Source: Arenicella sp. (lineage in GTDB: Bacteria > Pseudomonadota > Gammaproteobacteria > Arenicellales > Arenicellaceae). From it: a stretch of 5,726 bases of DNA. Positions 1 through 5,266 of this stretch are shown piece after piece. Within the stretch, counting starts at the first letter, position 1. Each line of letters begins with the position of its first letter. Under the pieces are notes generated by a model that was not told the origin of the DNA, searched no databases, and saw only the letters and a program-made list of their open reading frames with translations. The translations under genes and the position numbers were made by a program. Location of the stretch: positions 1-5,726 of the forward strand of contig JALZWI010000271.1 in NCBI GenBank assembly GCA_023299895.1, given 5' to 3'.

Positions 1-330
1 CTGTCAGTCATGTTACAGCAGCGTTATAAGATTGAATCTTTATTTAACGTGCCGCCGAGTGCGTTTTTCCCTCCGCCAAAAGTCGACTCGGCAATAGCGC
101 AACTTAGTGTGTTAACTGAACCGTCGCATCCTATCGAAGACAGTGATCAATTTGCGAAATTGGTTAAACAAGCTTTTTCTCAACGGCGTAAAACCTTGCG
201 AAATACTCTTAAGGGCTTACTTACTGCAGATCAAATAGAATCGATTGATGTTGATCCAGTGGCCCGCGCTGAAACACTGAGCGTGATCGATTTTATTAAG
301 TTGGCAAATCTTTCTAGCGGAGATAAATAA
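1..330 (+). CDS. rsmA: RsmA (KsgA) 16S rRNA dimethyladenosine transferase, C-terminal part
   Basis: RsmA uses S-adenosylmethionine to dimethylate two adjacent adenines near the 3' end of 16S rRNA, a late step in 30S subunit maturation. The frame is open from base 1 (reading LSVMLQQRY) to the TAA at 328-330, so the N-terminal Rossmann methyltransferase domain and the start lie outside the window. What is visible is the end of the catalytic domain and the helical C-terminal domain. The recognisable blocks are VPPSAFFPPPKVDSA, the proline-rich segment that follows the catalytic core, and FSQRRKTLRNTL, the basic helix conserved across the family. The match to E. coli KsgA runs over the whole visible stretch and the C-terminus is of normal length. 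In E. coli the gene is followed by apaG and apaH; here rpmE follows instead. Identity is secure; only the 5' part is missing. Confidence 0.96.
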   Translation: MSVMLQQRYKIESLFNVPPSAFFPPPKVDSAIAQLSVLTEPSHPIEDSDQFAKLVKQAFSQRRKTLRNTLKGLLTADQIESIDVDPVARAETLSVIDFIKLANLSSGDK

Positions 331-350
331 AAGCATCGCGGTAGCTTTTT
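329..350 (+). terminator. Possible weak terminator after rsmA
   Basis: Starting inside the rsmA stop codon, AAAAGC (329-334) can pair with GCTTTT (344-349) around a 9-nt loop, giving a 6-bp stem. Further T-rich sequence follows, including a run of six T at 357-362. The stem is short and AU-rich, so termination may be partial. Confidence 0.35.
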
Positions 351-373
351 AGGCTCTTTTTTGACAATAAACC

Positions 374-402
374 TTGAATCAAGCCAACCTTTACCCTATA
401 TT
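374..402 (+). promoter_or_regulatory. Sigma-70-like promoter for rpmE
   Basis: TTGAAT (374-379) and TATATT (397-402) are separated by exactly 17 bp, matching the consensus hexamers at 4/6 and 5/6 positions. Transcription would begin near 408-411 and leave about 80 nt of untranslated leader. A perfect TTGACA occurs at 361-366, but no -10 element lies at a proper distance from it. Confidence 0.6.
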
Positions 403-408
403 CCCTCG

Positions 409-487
409 CTCTAGCTAAGAATTCGCGCGAAATCACGAATTTATTTTGTATAAACAAAAAGCAACACAGATAACCGAGGTTAATAAC
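409..487 (+). promoter_or_regulatory. Structured 5' leader of rpmE, candidate L31 autoregulatory element
   Basis: Two hairpins stand almost back to back. The first pairs AATTCG (420-425) with CGAATT (436-441), extendable by a G-U pair at 419/442. The second pairs TTTTGT (444-449) with ACAAAA (454-459) around an ATAA loop. An unstructured stretch then leads to the Shine-Dalgarno GAGGT (476-480), 7 nt before the ATG. Feedback control of rpmE by its product through the mRNA leader is known in E. coli. That this leader does the same is inference from its position and shape. Confidence 0.45.
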
Positions 488-691
488 ATGAAAGCAGATA
501 TCCACCCACAGTATGGCCAAATACAAGTGACTTGTGCTTGTGGTAACAAATTTGAAACAGGTTCTACACTTGGTAAAGAGCTACATGTAGAGATTTGTTC
601 TGATTGTCATCCTTTTTACACAGGTAAACAGAAAGTAATGGATACTGAAGGCCGCGTTGGTCGATTCAAGTCTCGTTACGGTAAAAAGTAA
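488..691 (+). CDS. rpmE: Large ribosomal subunit protein bL31, zinc-binding form
   Basis: bL31 is a small protein of the 50S subunit that bridges to the 30S head. The 67-residue product starts MKADIHPQY and matches E. coli RpmE (70 residues) throughout, including the FYTGKQ and [13 protein letters not shown] blocks. Cys16 and Cys18 (CAC) with Cys37 and Cys40 (CSDC) form the zinc site of the C+ type, so this is the zinc-containing form rather than the zinc-free paralogue some bacteria make when zinc is scarce. The ATG at 488 is chosen over an upstream in-frame TTG at 446 because it has a good Shine-Dalgarno (GAGGT, 476-480) and gives the family N-terminus; the upstream codons would translate leader hairpins. 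The gene appears monocistronic, with its own promoter and a strong terminator. Confidence 0.97.
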   Translation: MKADIHPQYGQIQVTCACGNKFETGSTLGKELHVEICSDCHPFYTGKQKVMDTEGRVGRFKSRYGKK

Positions 692-710
692 GCTTTTTAC
701 AAATGTTTTT

Positions 711-739
711 AAAAAAGGTGCTCTTAGAGCACCTTTTTT
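711..739 (+). terminator. Rho-independent terminator of rpmE
   Basis: GGTGCTC (717-723) and GAGCACC (727-733) form a perfect 7-bp GC-rich stem with a TTA loop, followed by six T (734-739). Six A (711-716) precede the stem, so it could also act on the other strand. It lies 20 bp after the rpmE stop codon and should separate rpmE from hemL. Confidence 0.88.
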
Positions 740-770
740 GTGTCCAGAGCTAGGTACTCTTGGCGTATGT

Positions 771-806
771 AAAGGAGTGTATATGCCTGCATTTTTATAA
801 ATGCAG
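771..806 (+). promoter_or_regulatory. hemL leader: strong SD, mini-ORF MPAFL and start-codon hairpin
   Basis: AAAGGAG (771-777), the best ribosome-binding site of the region, sits 5 nt before an ATG at 783. That frame encodes only MPAFL and stops with TAA at 798-800. The next base opens an ATG (801-803) in frame with hemL, giving a TAAATG junction. CTGCATTT (787-794) and AAATGCAG (799-806) form an 8-bp stem with a TTAT loop, burying both the stop and the second ATG. This could be a leader peptide with reinitiation, or the mini-ORF could be chance. No convincing promoter was found between the rpmE terminator and hemL. Confidence 0.4.
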
Positions 807-869
807 TATTGCGGGGAAACCCATCACATGGCAATCTACGCTGCCGCTCCACCAGTAAAGATAAAAACA

Positions 870-2144
870 ATGACAGAATCAAGATTCCAGCAAGCTCAAC
901 AATATATTCCTGGCGGCGTTAACTCGCCGGTTCGCGCATTTAAAAGTGTAGGTGGTGACCCTGTCTTCATCAAACGAGCAAAAGGTGCGTATCTTTGGGA
1001 TGCGGATGATAAGCAATATATCGACTACGTAGGCTCATGGGGTCCAATGATTTTAGGGCATGCGCACCCTGATGTAATCAAGGCGGTACAAGAAACAGCG
1101 GAAAATGGGTTGAGTTTTGGAGCGCCGACTGAAATTGAAACGCAGTTGGCAAAAAAGATTTGTGAGCTGATTCCTAGTATCGATAAAGTACGCATGGTTA
1201 GTTCAGGCACTGAAGCGACTATGAGCGCTTTACGCCTGGCGCGCGGTTTTACTGGTCGCGATAAAATAGTTAAATTTGAGGGCTGTTATCACGGTCATTC
1301 AGATAGTCTATTGGTCAAAGCAGGCTCTGGTGCTTTAACCTTTGGCGTACCGACCTCGCCAGGGGTGCCAGCGTCTTTGGCAGAGCACACACTTACGCTG
1401 CAATTTAATAACCTTGAGCAAGTACAAAATTTATTTGCAGAGATAGGTGATCAAATAGCGGCGGTTATCGTTGAACCAGTCGCCGGTAATATGAATTTGA
1501 TTCCGCCTAAGGATGGGTTCTTGCAAGGCTTACGTGAAGTGTGTGATCAACACTCAAGTGTATTGGTTTTTGACGAAGTCATGACAGGTTTTCGTGTTGG
1601 TTTAACTGGCGCTCAAGGTTTATATAATGTGCGGCCAGACTTGACTTGCTTTGGCAAAGTAATTGGTGGCGGTATGCCAGTAGGGGCCTTTGGTGGCAGT
1701 GCCGAAATCATGAGTCATATTTCGCCTGAAGGGCCTGTTTATCAAGCAGGTACGTTGTCTGGGAATCCAGTTGCTATGGCAGCTGGATTAAAAACCTTGG
1801 ACCTCATTTCAACACCTAATTTCTTTGAAGGCTTGACGGTAAAAGTTAAAAGCTTATTGCTTGGATTAAAAAGCGCGGCAGATGCAGCAAACATACCAGT
1901 AGCAACTCAGGGTGTGGGCGGTATGTTTGGTTTGTTTTTTACAGATGCGGAGCGGGTTGAGAGCTTTGACGGTTCAATGGCCTGCGATTCTGGGCGGTTC
2001 AACACGTTCTTTCATGGCATGTTAGAGCAAGGTATCTATCTAGCACCTTCTTCGTTTGAAGCGGGCTTTGTGTCCGTTGCTCATAGTGAGAATGACATTG
2101 CTGATACGATTGAGCGAGCCAGTTTGGTTATGCAGACTCTTTAG
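870..2144 (+). CDS. hemL: Glutamate-1-semialdehyde 2,1-aminomutase
   Basis: HemL is a cytoplasmic PLP enzyme that moves the amino group of glutamate-1-semialdehyde to make 5-aminolevulinate, the first common precursor of heme and other tetrapyrroles in the C5 pathway. From the ATG at 870 the product is 424 residues; E. coli HemL has 426 and aligns from end to end. It belongs to class III aminotransferases. Landmarks are [12 protein letters not shown] near residue 13, [10 protein letters not shown] (residues 111-120, cofactor phosphate binding), [16 protein letters not shown], Asp235 in DEVMTGFR (pairs with the PLP ring nitrogen), and Lys263 in [16 protein letters not shown], the expected Schiff-base lysine. 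The start is not certain. The frame is open in frame from ATG 801, which would add 23 residues unlike the family N-terminus, with another ATG at 828. ATG 870 gives the usual N-terminus but has only a weak ribosome-binding site. The 3' end overlaps the convergent DUF4870 gene by 17 bp. Confidence 0.95.
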   Translation: MTESRFQQAQQYIPGGVNSPVRAFKSVGGDPVFIKRAKGAYLWDADDKQYIDYVGSWGPMILGHAHPDVIKAVQETAENGLSFGAPTEIETQLAKKICELIPSIDKVRMVSSGTEATMSALRLARGFTGRDKIVKFEGCYHGHSDSLLVKAGSGALTFGVPTSPGVPASLAEHTLTLQFNNLEQVQNLFAEIGDQIAAVIVEPVAGNMNLIPPKDGFLQGLREVCDQHSSVLVFDEVMTGFRVGLTGAQGLYNVRPDLTCFGKVIGGGMPVGAFGGSAEIMSHISPEGPVYQAGTLSGNPVAMAAGLKTLDLISTPNFFEGLTVKVKSLLLGLKSAADAANIPVATQGVGGMFGLFFTDAERVESFDGSMACDSGRFNTFFHGMLEQGIYLAPSSFEAGFVSVAHSENDIADTIERASLVMQTL

Positions 2145-2709
2145 GTTTACGCCCTTGAGCAATCGGGATATTAACTGGATAGTGAAATGCCTTACCCGTA
2201 ATTGTGGAGTAGATGGCGGCAATAGTTAACACGAATTGAATTAGCAGTAGCAATACAATAAAAAATATACCGATGATGGCGAATACTAGAAATAGGGCTA
2301 ATAATAGATAAAGGTAAATGGTTATTTGGAAGTTAAGTACTTCCCTACCTTGCTTATCAATAAGTTCACAAACGTGTCGATGGCGAATCCAGAGCCAGTA
2401 AGCGACCAAAAAATTAGCCAGTGGTATGCCAGTAAATATCAATAAACCAGTAGCATGAAGTTTTGGAACAATATTTTTTTGATCAGTTTCGGCACTATAT
2501 TTTTCAAGGTTAGGTTGCCGACGTACTAATAAAATCATTGCCGACAAGCCACTCATCAGACCACCAATAATCAACATCACTACAGTAAAGAACTGGATAC
2601 CAATAGTCGCATCGACACCAAGTAAAAACCTAATTAGAGGTAACAATGCGGTTCCAATGAATAGCATTGCAATTGATAGAAATATCCAGACAGGCAAACG
2701 ATCAACCAT
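2128..2709 (-). CDS. DUF4870-domain inner membrane protein
   Basis: A 193-residue, strongly hydrophobic protein of unknown function. Likely membrane segments are at residues 7-29, 37-62, 87-108, and a long stretch 128-170 that should form two helices. The C-terminal half (about 80-184) fits DUF4870, a family of small multi-helix membrane proteins: it has the turn motif [18 protein letters not shown] (116-133) with its invariant-looking NFQ, and ends in a [12 protein letters not shown] block like the family's typical YPL/YPV ending. The N-terminal pair of helices is an addition, since many family members are little more than the DUF4870 core of roughly 110 residues. The ATG at 2709 has no clear Shine-Dalgarno. 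The gene is divergent from metK and overlaps the end of hemL tail to tail. A weak promoter candidate reading this way is TTGAAA-N17-ATTAAT (2798 down to 2770). No role can be assigned. Confidence 0.82.
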   Translation of the reverse strand: MVDRLPVWIFLSIAMLFIGTALLPLIRFLLGVDATIGIQFFTVVMLIIGGLMSGLSAMILLVRRQPNLEKYSAETDQKNIVPKLHATGLLIFTGIPLANFLVAYWLWIRHRHVCELIDKQGREVLNFQITIYLYLLLALFLVFAIIGIFFIVLLLLIQFVLTIAAIYSTITGKAFHYPVNIPIAQGRKPKESA

Positions 2710-2734
2710 AAATCGAAATTGTTATGTTGTGGGC

Positions 2735-2821
2735 GCTGTATTAAAGCACATAAGGTGCTAGAATCGCCGATTAATTTTTATATCATATTAATTTTCAACA
2801 AGGATCTAGCTGTATTAAAGC
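2735..2821. repeat. 13-nt direct repeat flanking the metK promoter region
   Basis: GCTGTATTAAAGC occurs exactly at 2735-2747 and again at 2809-2821, with starts 74 bp apart (about seven helical turns). The flanking bases differ on both sides. The first copy overlaps the proposed -35 of metK and lies 26-38 nt upstream of the DUF4870 start codon. The second copy spans the apex of the metK leader hairpin. Each copy has short dyad ends (GCT and AGC), as operators often do. The repeat is seen directly; any function is inference. Confidence 0.6.
2736..2764 (+). promoter_or_regulatory. Candidate extended -10 promoter for metK
   Basis: TGCTAGAAT (2756-2764) reads as an extended -10 element: TG, one base, then TAGAAT (5/6 to consensus). 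The -35 at 17-bp spacing is weak (CTGTAT, 2736-2741), which is normal for extended -10 promoters. The dyad AGCAC (2745-2749) / GTGCT (2755-2759) lies in the spacer and runs onto the first base of the -10 hexamer, where a regulator could bind. Transcription would start near 2771, giving about an 80-nt leader. No MetJ-type AGACGTCT repeats are visible. Confidence 0.4.
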
Positions 2822-2834
2822 TAGATGTGCATCT
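2804..2834 (+). promoter_or_regulatory. metK leader hairpins
   Basis: ATCTAGC (2804-2810) and GCTAGAT (2820-2826) form a perfect 7-bp stem with the 9-nt loop TGTATTAAA. AGAT at 2823-2826, the 3' end of that stem, can instead pair with ATCT (2831-2834) around GTGC, a small hairpin followed by T. The two structures cannot form together, but the second is weak. The pattern does not match the SAM riboswitch classes I can recall. Confidence 0.4.
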
Positions 2835-2852
2835 TTTAAATAGGTACTTATT

Positions 2853-4019
2853 ATGCGTGATTTTCTTTTTACCTCTGAATCTGTTTCAGAAGGACACCCT
2901 GACAAAGTTGCTGATCAAATTTCAGATACGGTACTTGACTATCTATTAGAACAAGACCCTAATTCAAGAGTTGCTTGTGAAACCCTAGTTAATACTGGAT
3001 TGGTAGTCTTATCTGGTGAAATCACCAGTAAGCAAAATCTTGATGGTGTTACTGAGCGTGTTCGTAATACGATCAAAGAGATCGGTTATGATCGTTCTGA
3101 ATTAGGCTTTGATTATCGTAGCTGTGCTGTGATGATTGCGCTTGATCAACAATCGCAAGATATTGCACAAGGCGTTAATGAGGGTGAAGGTTTAGATCTT
3201 GATCAAGGTGCAGGAGATCAAGGGTTAATGTTTGGCTATGCTTGTACTGAAACCGATGTGTTAATGCCGATGGCGATTGAGTACTCTCACCGTTTGGTTA
3301 AAAAGCAATCGGAAGTTCGTAAAAGCGGTCAGCTAGAATGGTTGCGACCAGATGCTAAATCACAAGTTACGGTTCGTTATGTTGACGGTAAGCCTGCGTC
3401 AATTGATACAGTGGTTTTATCAACCCAACACGGTGAAGAAATCACTCACGCACAACTTGAAGAAGCGATCATTGAAGAAGTAATTAAGCCAGTTCTACCG
3501 ACTGAGTTGATTAATTCAGACACCAAATATTTAGTTAATCCGACCGGTCGTTTTGTAATCGGCGGACCCGTCGGTGATTGTGGTATTACAGGACGTAAAA
3601 TTATTGTTGATACTTATGGTGGTGCAGCTCATCACGGTGGTGGTGCTTTCTCAGGTAAAGATCCATCAAAGGTTGACCGCTCAGCGGCCTATGCTGGTCG
3701 TTACGTGGCAAAAAATGTTGTTGCTGCAGGCTTAGCAACTCGTTGTGAAGTTCAAGTTGCTTATGCTATTGGTGTTGCAAAACCAGTTAGCTTAATGGTT
3801 AACACGTTTGGCACCAATGTCATTGATGAGGAAAAAATCGAAGCCTTAGTCGCTGAACATTTTGACCTTCGCCCGAAAGCAATTATTCAAACTCTAGATT
3901 TGAAACGTCCAATTTATCGTAACAGTGCTGCCTATGGGCACTTTGGCCGTACCGAATCAGAATTTACTTGGGAAGCAACTGATAAAGCAGATGCACTTAG
4001 AACTGCTGCAGGCTTGTAA
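2853..4019 (+). CDS. metK: S-adenosylmethionine synthetase (methionine adenosyltransferase)
   Basis: MetK condenses ATP and methionine into S-adenosylmethionine, releasing phosphate and pyrophosphate; it supplies methyl groups to nearly all methyltransferases, including RsmA at the left of this window. The 388-residue product aligns along its length with E. coli MetK (384). All three family domains are present. Catalytic motifs seen are GHPDK (residues 14-18, with the catalytic His15), GAGDQG (119-124), DAKSQVT with Lys169, GRK at 247-249 (Arg248, Lys249), and [14 protein letters not shown] (262-275), containing Lys269, Lys273 and Asp275. A small insertion of about two residues lies just before GAGDQG, after the flexible active-site loop (near 107-117). 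The start [18 protein letters not shown] fits the family; its ribosome-binding site (TAGGT, 2841-2845) is modest. The gene appears monocistronic and ends at a long hairpin shared with ydcH. Confidence 0.98.
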   Translation: MRDFLFTSESVSEGHPDKVADQISDTVLDYLLEQDPNSRVACETLVNTGLVVLSGEITSKQNLDGVTERVRNTIKEIGYDRSELGFDYRSCAVMIALDQQSQDIAQGVNEGEGLDLDQGAGDQGLMFGYACTETDVLMPMAIEYSHRLVKKQSEVRKSGQLEWLRPDAKSQVTVRYVDGKPASIDTVVLSTQHGEEITHAQLEEAIIEEVIKPVLPTELINSDTKYLVNPTGRFVIGGPVGDCGITGRKIIVDTYGGAAHHGGGAFSGKDPSKVDRSAAYAGRYVAKNVVAAGLATRCEVQVAYAIGVAKPVSLMVNTFGTNVIDEEKIEALVAEHFDLRPKAIIQTLDLKRPIYRNSAAYGHFGRTESEFTWEATDKADALRTAAGL

Positions 4020-4042
4020 TTAAGCTACTTAAAAGCCAATTT

Positions 4043-4084
4043 AAATATGTACAAAGGAGCCAATCGGCTCCTTTGTACATATTT
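4043..4084. terminator. Perfect 19-bp hairpin, bidirectional terminator of metK and ydcH
   Basis: Bases 4043-4061 (AAATATGTACAAAGGAGCC) are the exact reverse complement of 4066-4084, with the loop AATC between. The inner GGAGCC/GGCTCC core flanked by AAA and TTT looks like an ordinary terminator readable from both strands. The AU-rich outer part makes the stem unusually long. It begins 23 bp after the metK stop and ends 10 bp before the ydcH stop, as expected for a terminator between convergent genes. No long T run lies outside the stem. Confidence 0.75.
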
Positions 4085-4094
4085 GCTTAGACAC

Positions 4095-4307
4095 TTAAGC
4101 ATGCAAATCGGGAATTAGATTACTTTCTAACCTTGAGATAGCGTCTTTTAATTGAAGCTTTTGTTTTTTTAATCGGCTTATTTCGAACTGGTTATTATCA
4201 AGTTTGATTCCAAGGTCTAGGATTGCTTGATCCAAGTCACGATGTTCTTGTTTTAGTTCAGATAATTCTTGAATAAGCATTTGCTTTTCATTTTGGGTAA
4301 TTGCCAT
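4095..4307 (-). CDS. YdcH-like DUF465 small helical protein
   Basis: A 70-residue, almost fully helical and charged protein of the DUF465 (YdcH) family. These are short coiled-coil proteins widespread in proteobacteria and without an established function. Family features are LKQEHRDLDQAI (residues 18-29, with the commonly conserved His22), a break around residues 33-38, then ISRLKKQKLQLKDAISRLE (43-61), the characteristic basic helix. The length is typical. The ATG at 4307 is preceded by GAGG (plus-strand 4315-4318) at 7-nt spacing, which supports this start. The gene converges on metK and shares its terminator hairpin. No signal peptide or membrane segment is present, so it should be cytoplasmic. 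It could be confused with SlyX-type proteins, but the RLKKxKLxLKD block favours DUF465. Confidence 0.88.
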   Translation of the reverse strand: MAITQNEKQMLIQELSELKQEHRDLDQAILDLGIKLDNNQFEISRLKKQKLQLKDAISRLESNLIPDLHA

Positions 4308-4368
4308 CGCTCCACCTCTCTGTTAACGATACGTTATTCAGATTAATATAGTTGTTGGTATGCAACTT

Positions 4369-4396
4369 GTTATAGCCTAATTTTATGAAAAATCAA
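4369..4396 (-). promoter_or_regulatory. Candidate promoter for the ydcH-like gene
   Basis: Read on the minus strand, TTGATT (4396-4391) and TATAAC (4374-4369) are 16 bp apart and match consensus at 4/6 and 5/6 positions. The start would be near 4361, about 54 nt upstream of the ATG. The surroundings are AT-rich, so chance matches are likely. Confidence 0.4.
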
Positions 4397-4589
4397 AATA
4401 AACAATTAATTGGCAATTGAATTTACCGGTCGTGAAATATCTAGTAGAGCTGATGGGTTTGAAAAGCGACTATTATTTAACCAAGCTATATTGCAATATT
4501 TGTCCTGATTTGGATTTAGTATTAAAATCCAACATAGCTTATCTGTGAAGGTTAGTCGTCCATCATATTGGCTCGGAAAAGATCTAACC

Positions 4590-4610
4590 AAAAACAGTAC
4601 TCAAGCTGTT
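4590..4610 (-). terminator. Possible terminator after the cytochrome b561 gene
   Basis: On the minus strand AACAG (4610-4606) pairs with CTGTT (4597-4593) around an 8-nt loop and runs into a T stretch (plus-strand A at 4590-4594, partly in the stem). It lies 24 bp after the stop codon. The stem is only 5 bp, so confidence is low. Confidence 0.35.
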
Positions 4611-4634
4611 ATCAGGTCAGTAGCGCAGAAGAAT

Positions 4635-5150
4635 TTATTTATCGAACAGCATCTGCTTGATTAAGTTTCTTCGCAACCACAGGGAAGTAACAATAACCGC
4701 AGAGACATGAATAATGACCAATATCCAGAGGGATTCCACGAGAAATTCATGCCACTCGTTCACATCGTTATCAAAGCCCCAATCAGTATCTTGTAGCCAG
4801 CCAGTAAAGACTGCTGATAATAGGCCAAACCACATTAGAAATGTGGCGCAACTACCAAAGGCATTATGCCCTATAGGTTCTTGTGCTTGGCGAGTCTTCA
4901 ACTCCTTAATATGTTCTTTTAGACTGTTCGGTGTTGGTAAAAAATTAGTGATTCGGTTTGGCCCGCGCGCATAGCTAAAGCCCCAAATAATGCGAAATAT
5001 CACCAAGCCAAATATTGTCCAGCCAACATACATGTGTACGGTATAGCCTTCTTCTGTATAGAAATAATTAGCAAGGAAGAGCACAGCTACCAACCAATGT
5101 ATACTGCGGGTTACAACGTCCCAACCTAGATTTTTAACAGGCTTAGCCAT
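4635..5150 (-). CDS. Membrane cytochrome b561-family protein (COG3658 type)
   Basis: A 171-residue inner-membrane b-type cytochrome, expected to carry electrons between the quinone pool or a dehydrogenase and a periplasmic partner. Four membrane helices are apparent at about residues 16-31, 40-58, 100-119 and 137-158. The histidines expected to ligate two hemes are all present: His18 (RSIHW), His39 (VHMYVGW), His134 (EWHEFL) and His148 (VIIHV). The loop between helices 2 and 3 has RGPNRITNFLPTPNSL and then GHNAFGS (94-100), which resembles the GHNPxG block of COG3658 cytochromes (relatives of the hydrogenase cytochrome b) more than E. coli CybB. The length is normal. The start codon at 5150 has no clear Shine-Dalgarno, but the N-terminus fits the family. 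The gene has its own promoter, and its upstream neighbour encodes a secreted b562-like protein, a plausible but unproven partner. Confidence 0.88.
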   Translation of the reverse strand: MAKPVKNLGWDVVTRSIHWLVAVLFLANYFYTEEGYTVHMYVGWTIFGLVIFRIIWGFSYARGPNRITNFLPTPNSLKEHIKELKTRQAQEPIGHNAFGSCATFLMWFGLLSAVFTGWLQDTDWGFDNDVNEWHEFLVESLWILVIIHVSAVIVTSLWLRRNLIKQMLFDK

Positions 5151-5165
5151 ATTGGTTGTTAATCG

Positions 5166-5195
5166 ATTATGCTCGATCTATAAAAACAATATCAA
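5166..5195 (-). promoter_or_regulatory. Promoter of the cytochrome b561 gene
   Basis: On the minus strand TTGATA (5195-5190) and CATAAT (5171-5166) are separated by 18 bp, each matching consensus at 5/6 positions. The region just upstream is the T-rich tail of the b562 terminator. The transcription start would lie near 5159, only about 8 nt before the ATG at 5150. That implies a very short or leaderless message, consistent with the missing Shine-Dalgarno. Confidence 0.5.
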
Positions 5196-5198
5196 ATT

Positions 5199-5235
5199 AA
5201 AAAAAGGCGCAGTATTGATCGAACAACACCGCGCC
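5199..5235 (-). terminator. Strong terminator of the b562-like gene
   Basis: Read on the minus strand, 5235-5224 pairs with 5217-5206 over 12 bp, including two G-U pairs, around a 6-nt loop. It is followed by seven T (plus-strand A at 5199-5205). The GGCGC/GCGCC base makes it stable. It starts 31 bp after the stop codon of the b562-like gene and separates it from the b561 gene. Confidence 0.88.
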
Positions 5236-5266
5236 AAGCTTTTTACTATTGAAGACAAACTAAATA

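Larger units (their letters stand above)
4308..4634. other. Intergenic stretch without a convincing gene
   Basis: These 327 bases lie between the ydcH-like gene and the end of the cytochrome b561 gene. They hold the ribosome-binding site and candidate promoter of ydcH, a weak terminator for the b561 gene (4590-4610), and an 8-bp inverted repeat, TTGGATTT (4510-4517) / AAATCCAA (4525-4532), with a 7-nt loop and no T run. A 61-codon minus-strand frame (4591-4406) starts with TTG inside the terminator, lacks a ribosome-binding site and resembles no family I know. It could be a gene remnant or chance. Nothing else was recognised. Confidence 0.6.

Noticed and set aside
361..366. Perfect TTGACA as the -35 of rpmE
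   Set aside because: No -10-like hexamer lies 15-19 bp downstream; TTGAAT at 374 paired with TATATT at 397 has ideal spacing.
446..487. An N-terminal extension of bL31 from an upstream TTG
   Set aside because: The extension would translate a hairpin and the Shine-Dalgarno; the ATG at 488 gives the normal family N-terminus with a proper ribosome-binding site.
314..526. A 70-codon minus-strand open frame across the rsmA-rpmE gap
   Set aside because: It lies antisense to the rpmE promoter, leader and first codons, has no family resemblance, and the opposite strand explains the region well.
2823..2834. AGATGTGC-ATCT as a MetJ met box before metK
   Set aside because: MetJ needs tandem copies close to AGACGTCT; only about 5 of 8 bases match in one unit and no good neighbouring unit is present.
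2719..2949. A 76-codon plus-strand frame before and into metK
   Set aside because: It overlaps the metK start out of frame, has low-complexity hydrophobic content and no ribosome-binding site; the metK leader and coding region explain the DNA.
4406..4591. A 61-codon minus-strand frame as a real gene
   Set aside because: It starts with TTG at a likely terminator, lacks a Shine-Dalgarno and matches no known family. It is mentioned only as a possible remnant.
4714..4974. An 86-codon plus-strand frame inside the cytochrome b561 gene
   Set aside because: It is antisense to a well-supported membrane cytochrome and shows no family features.
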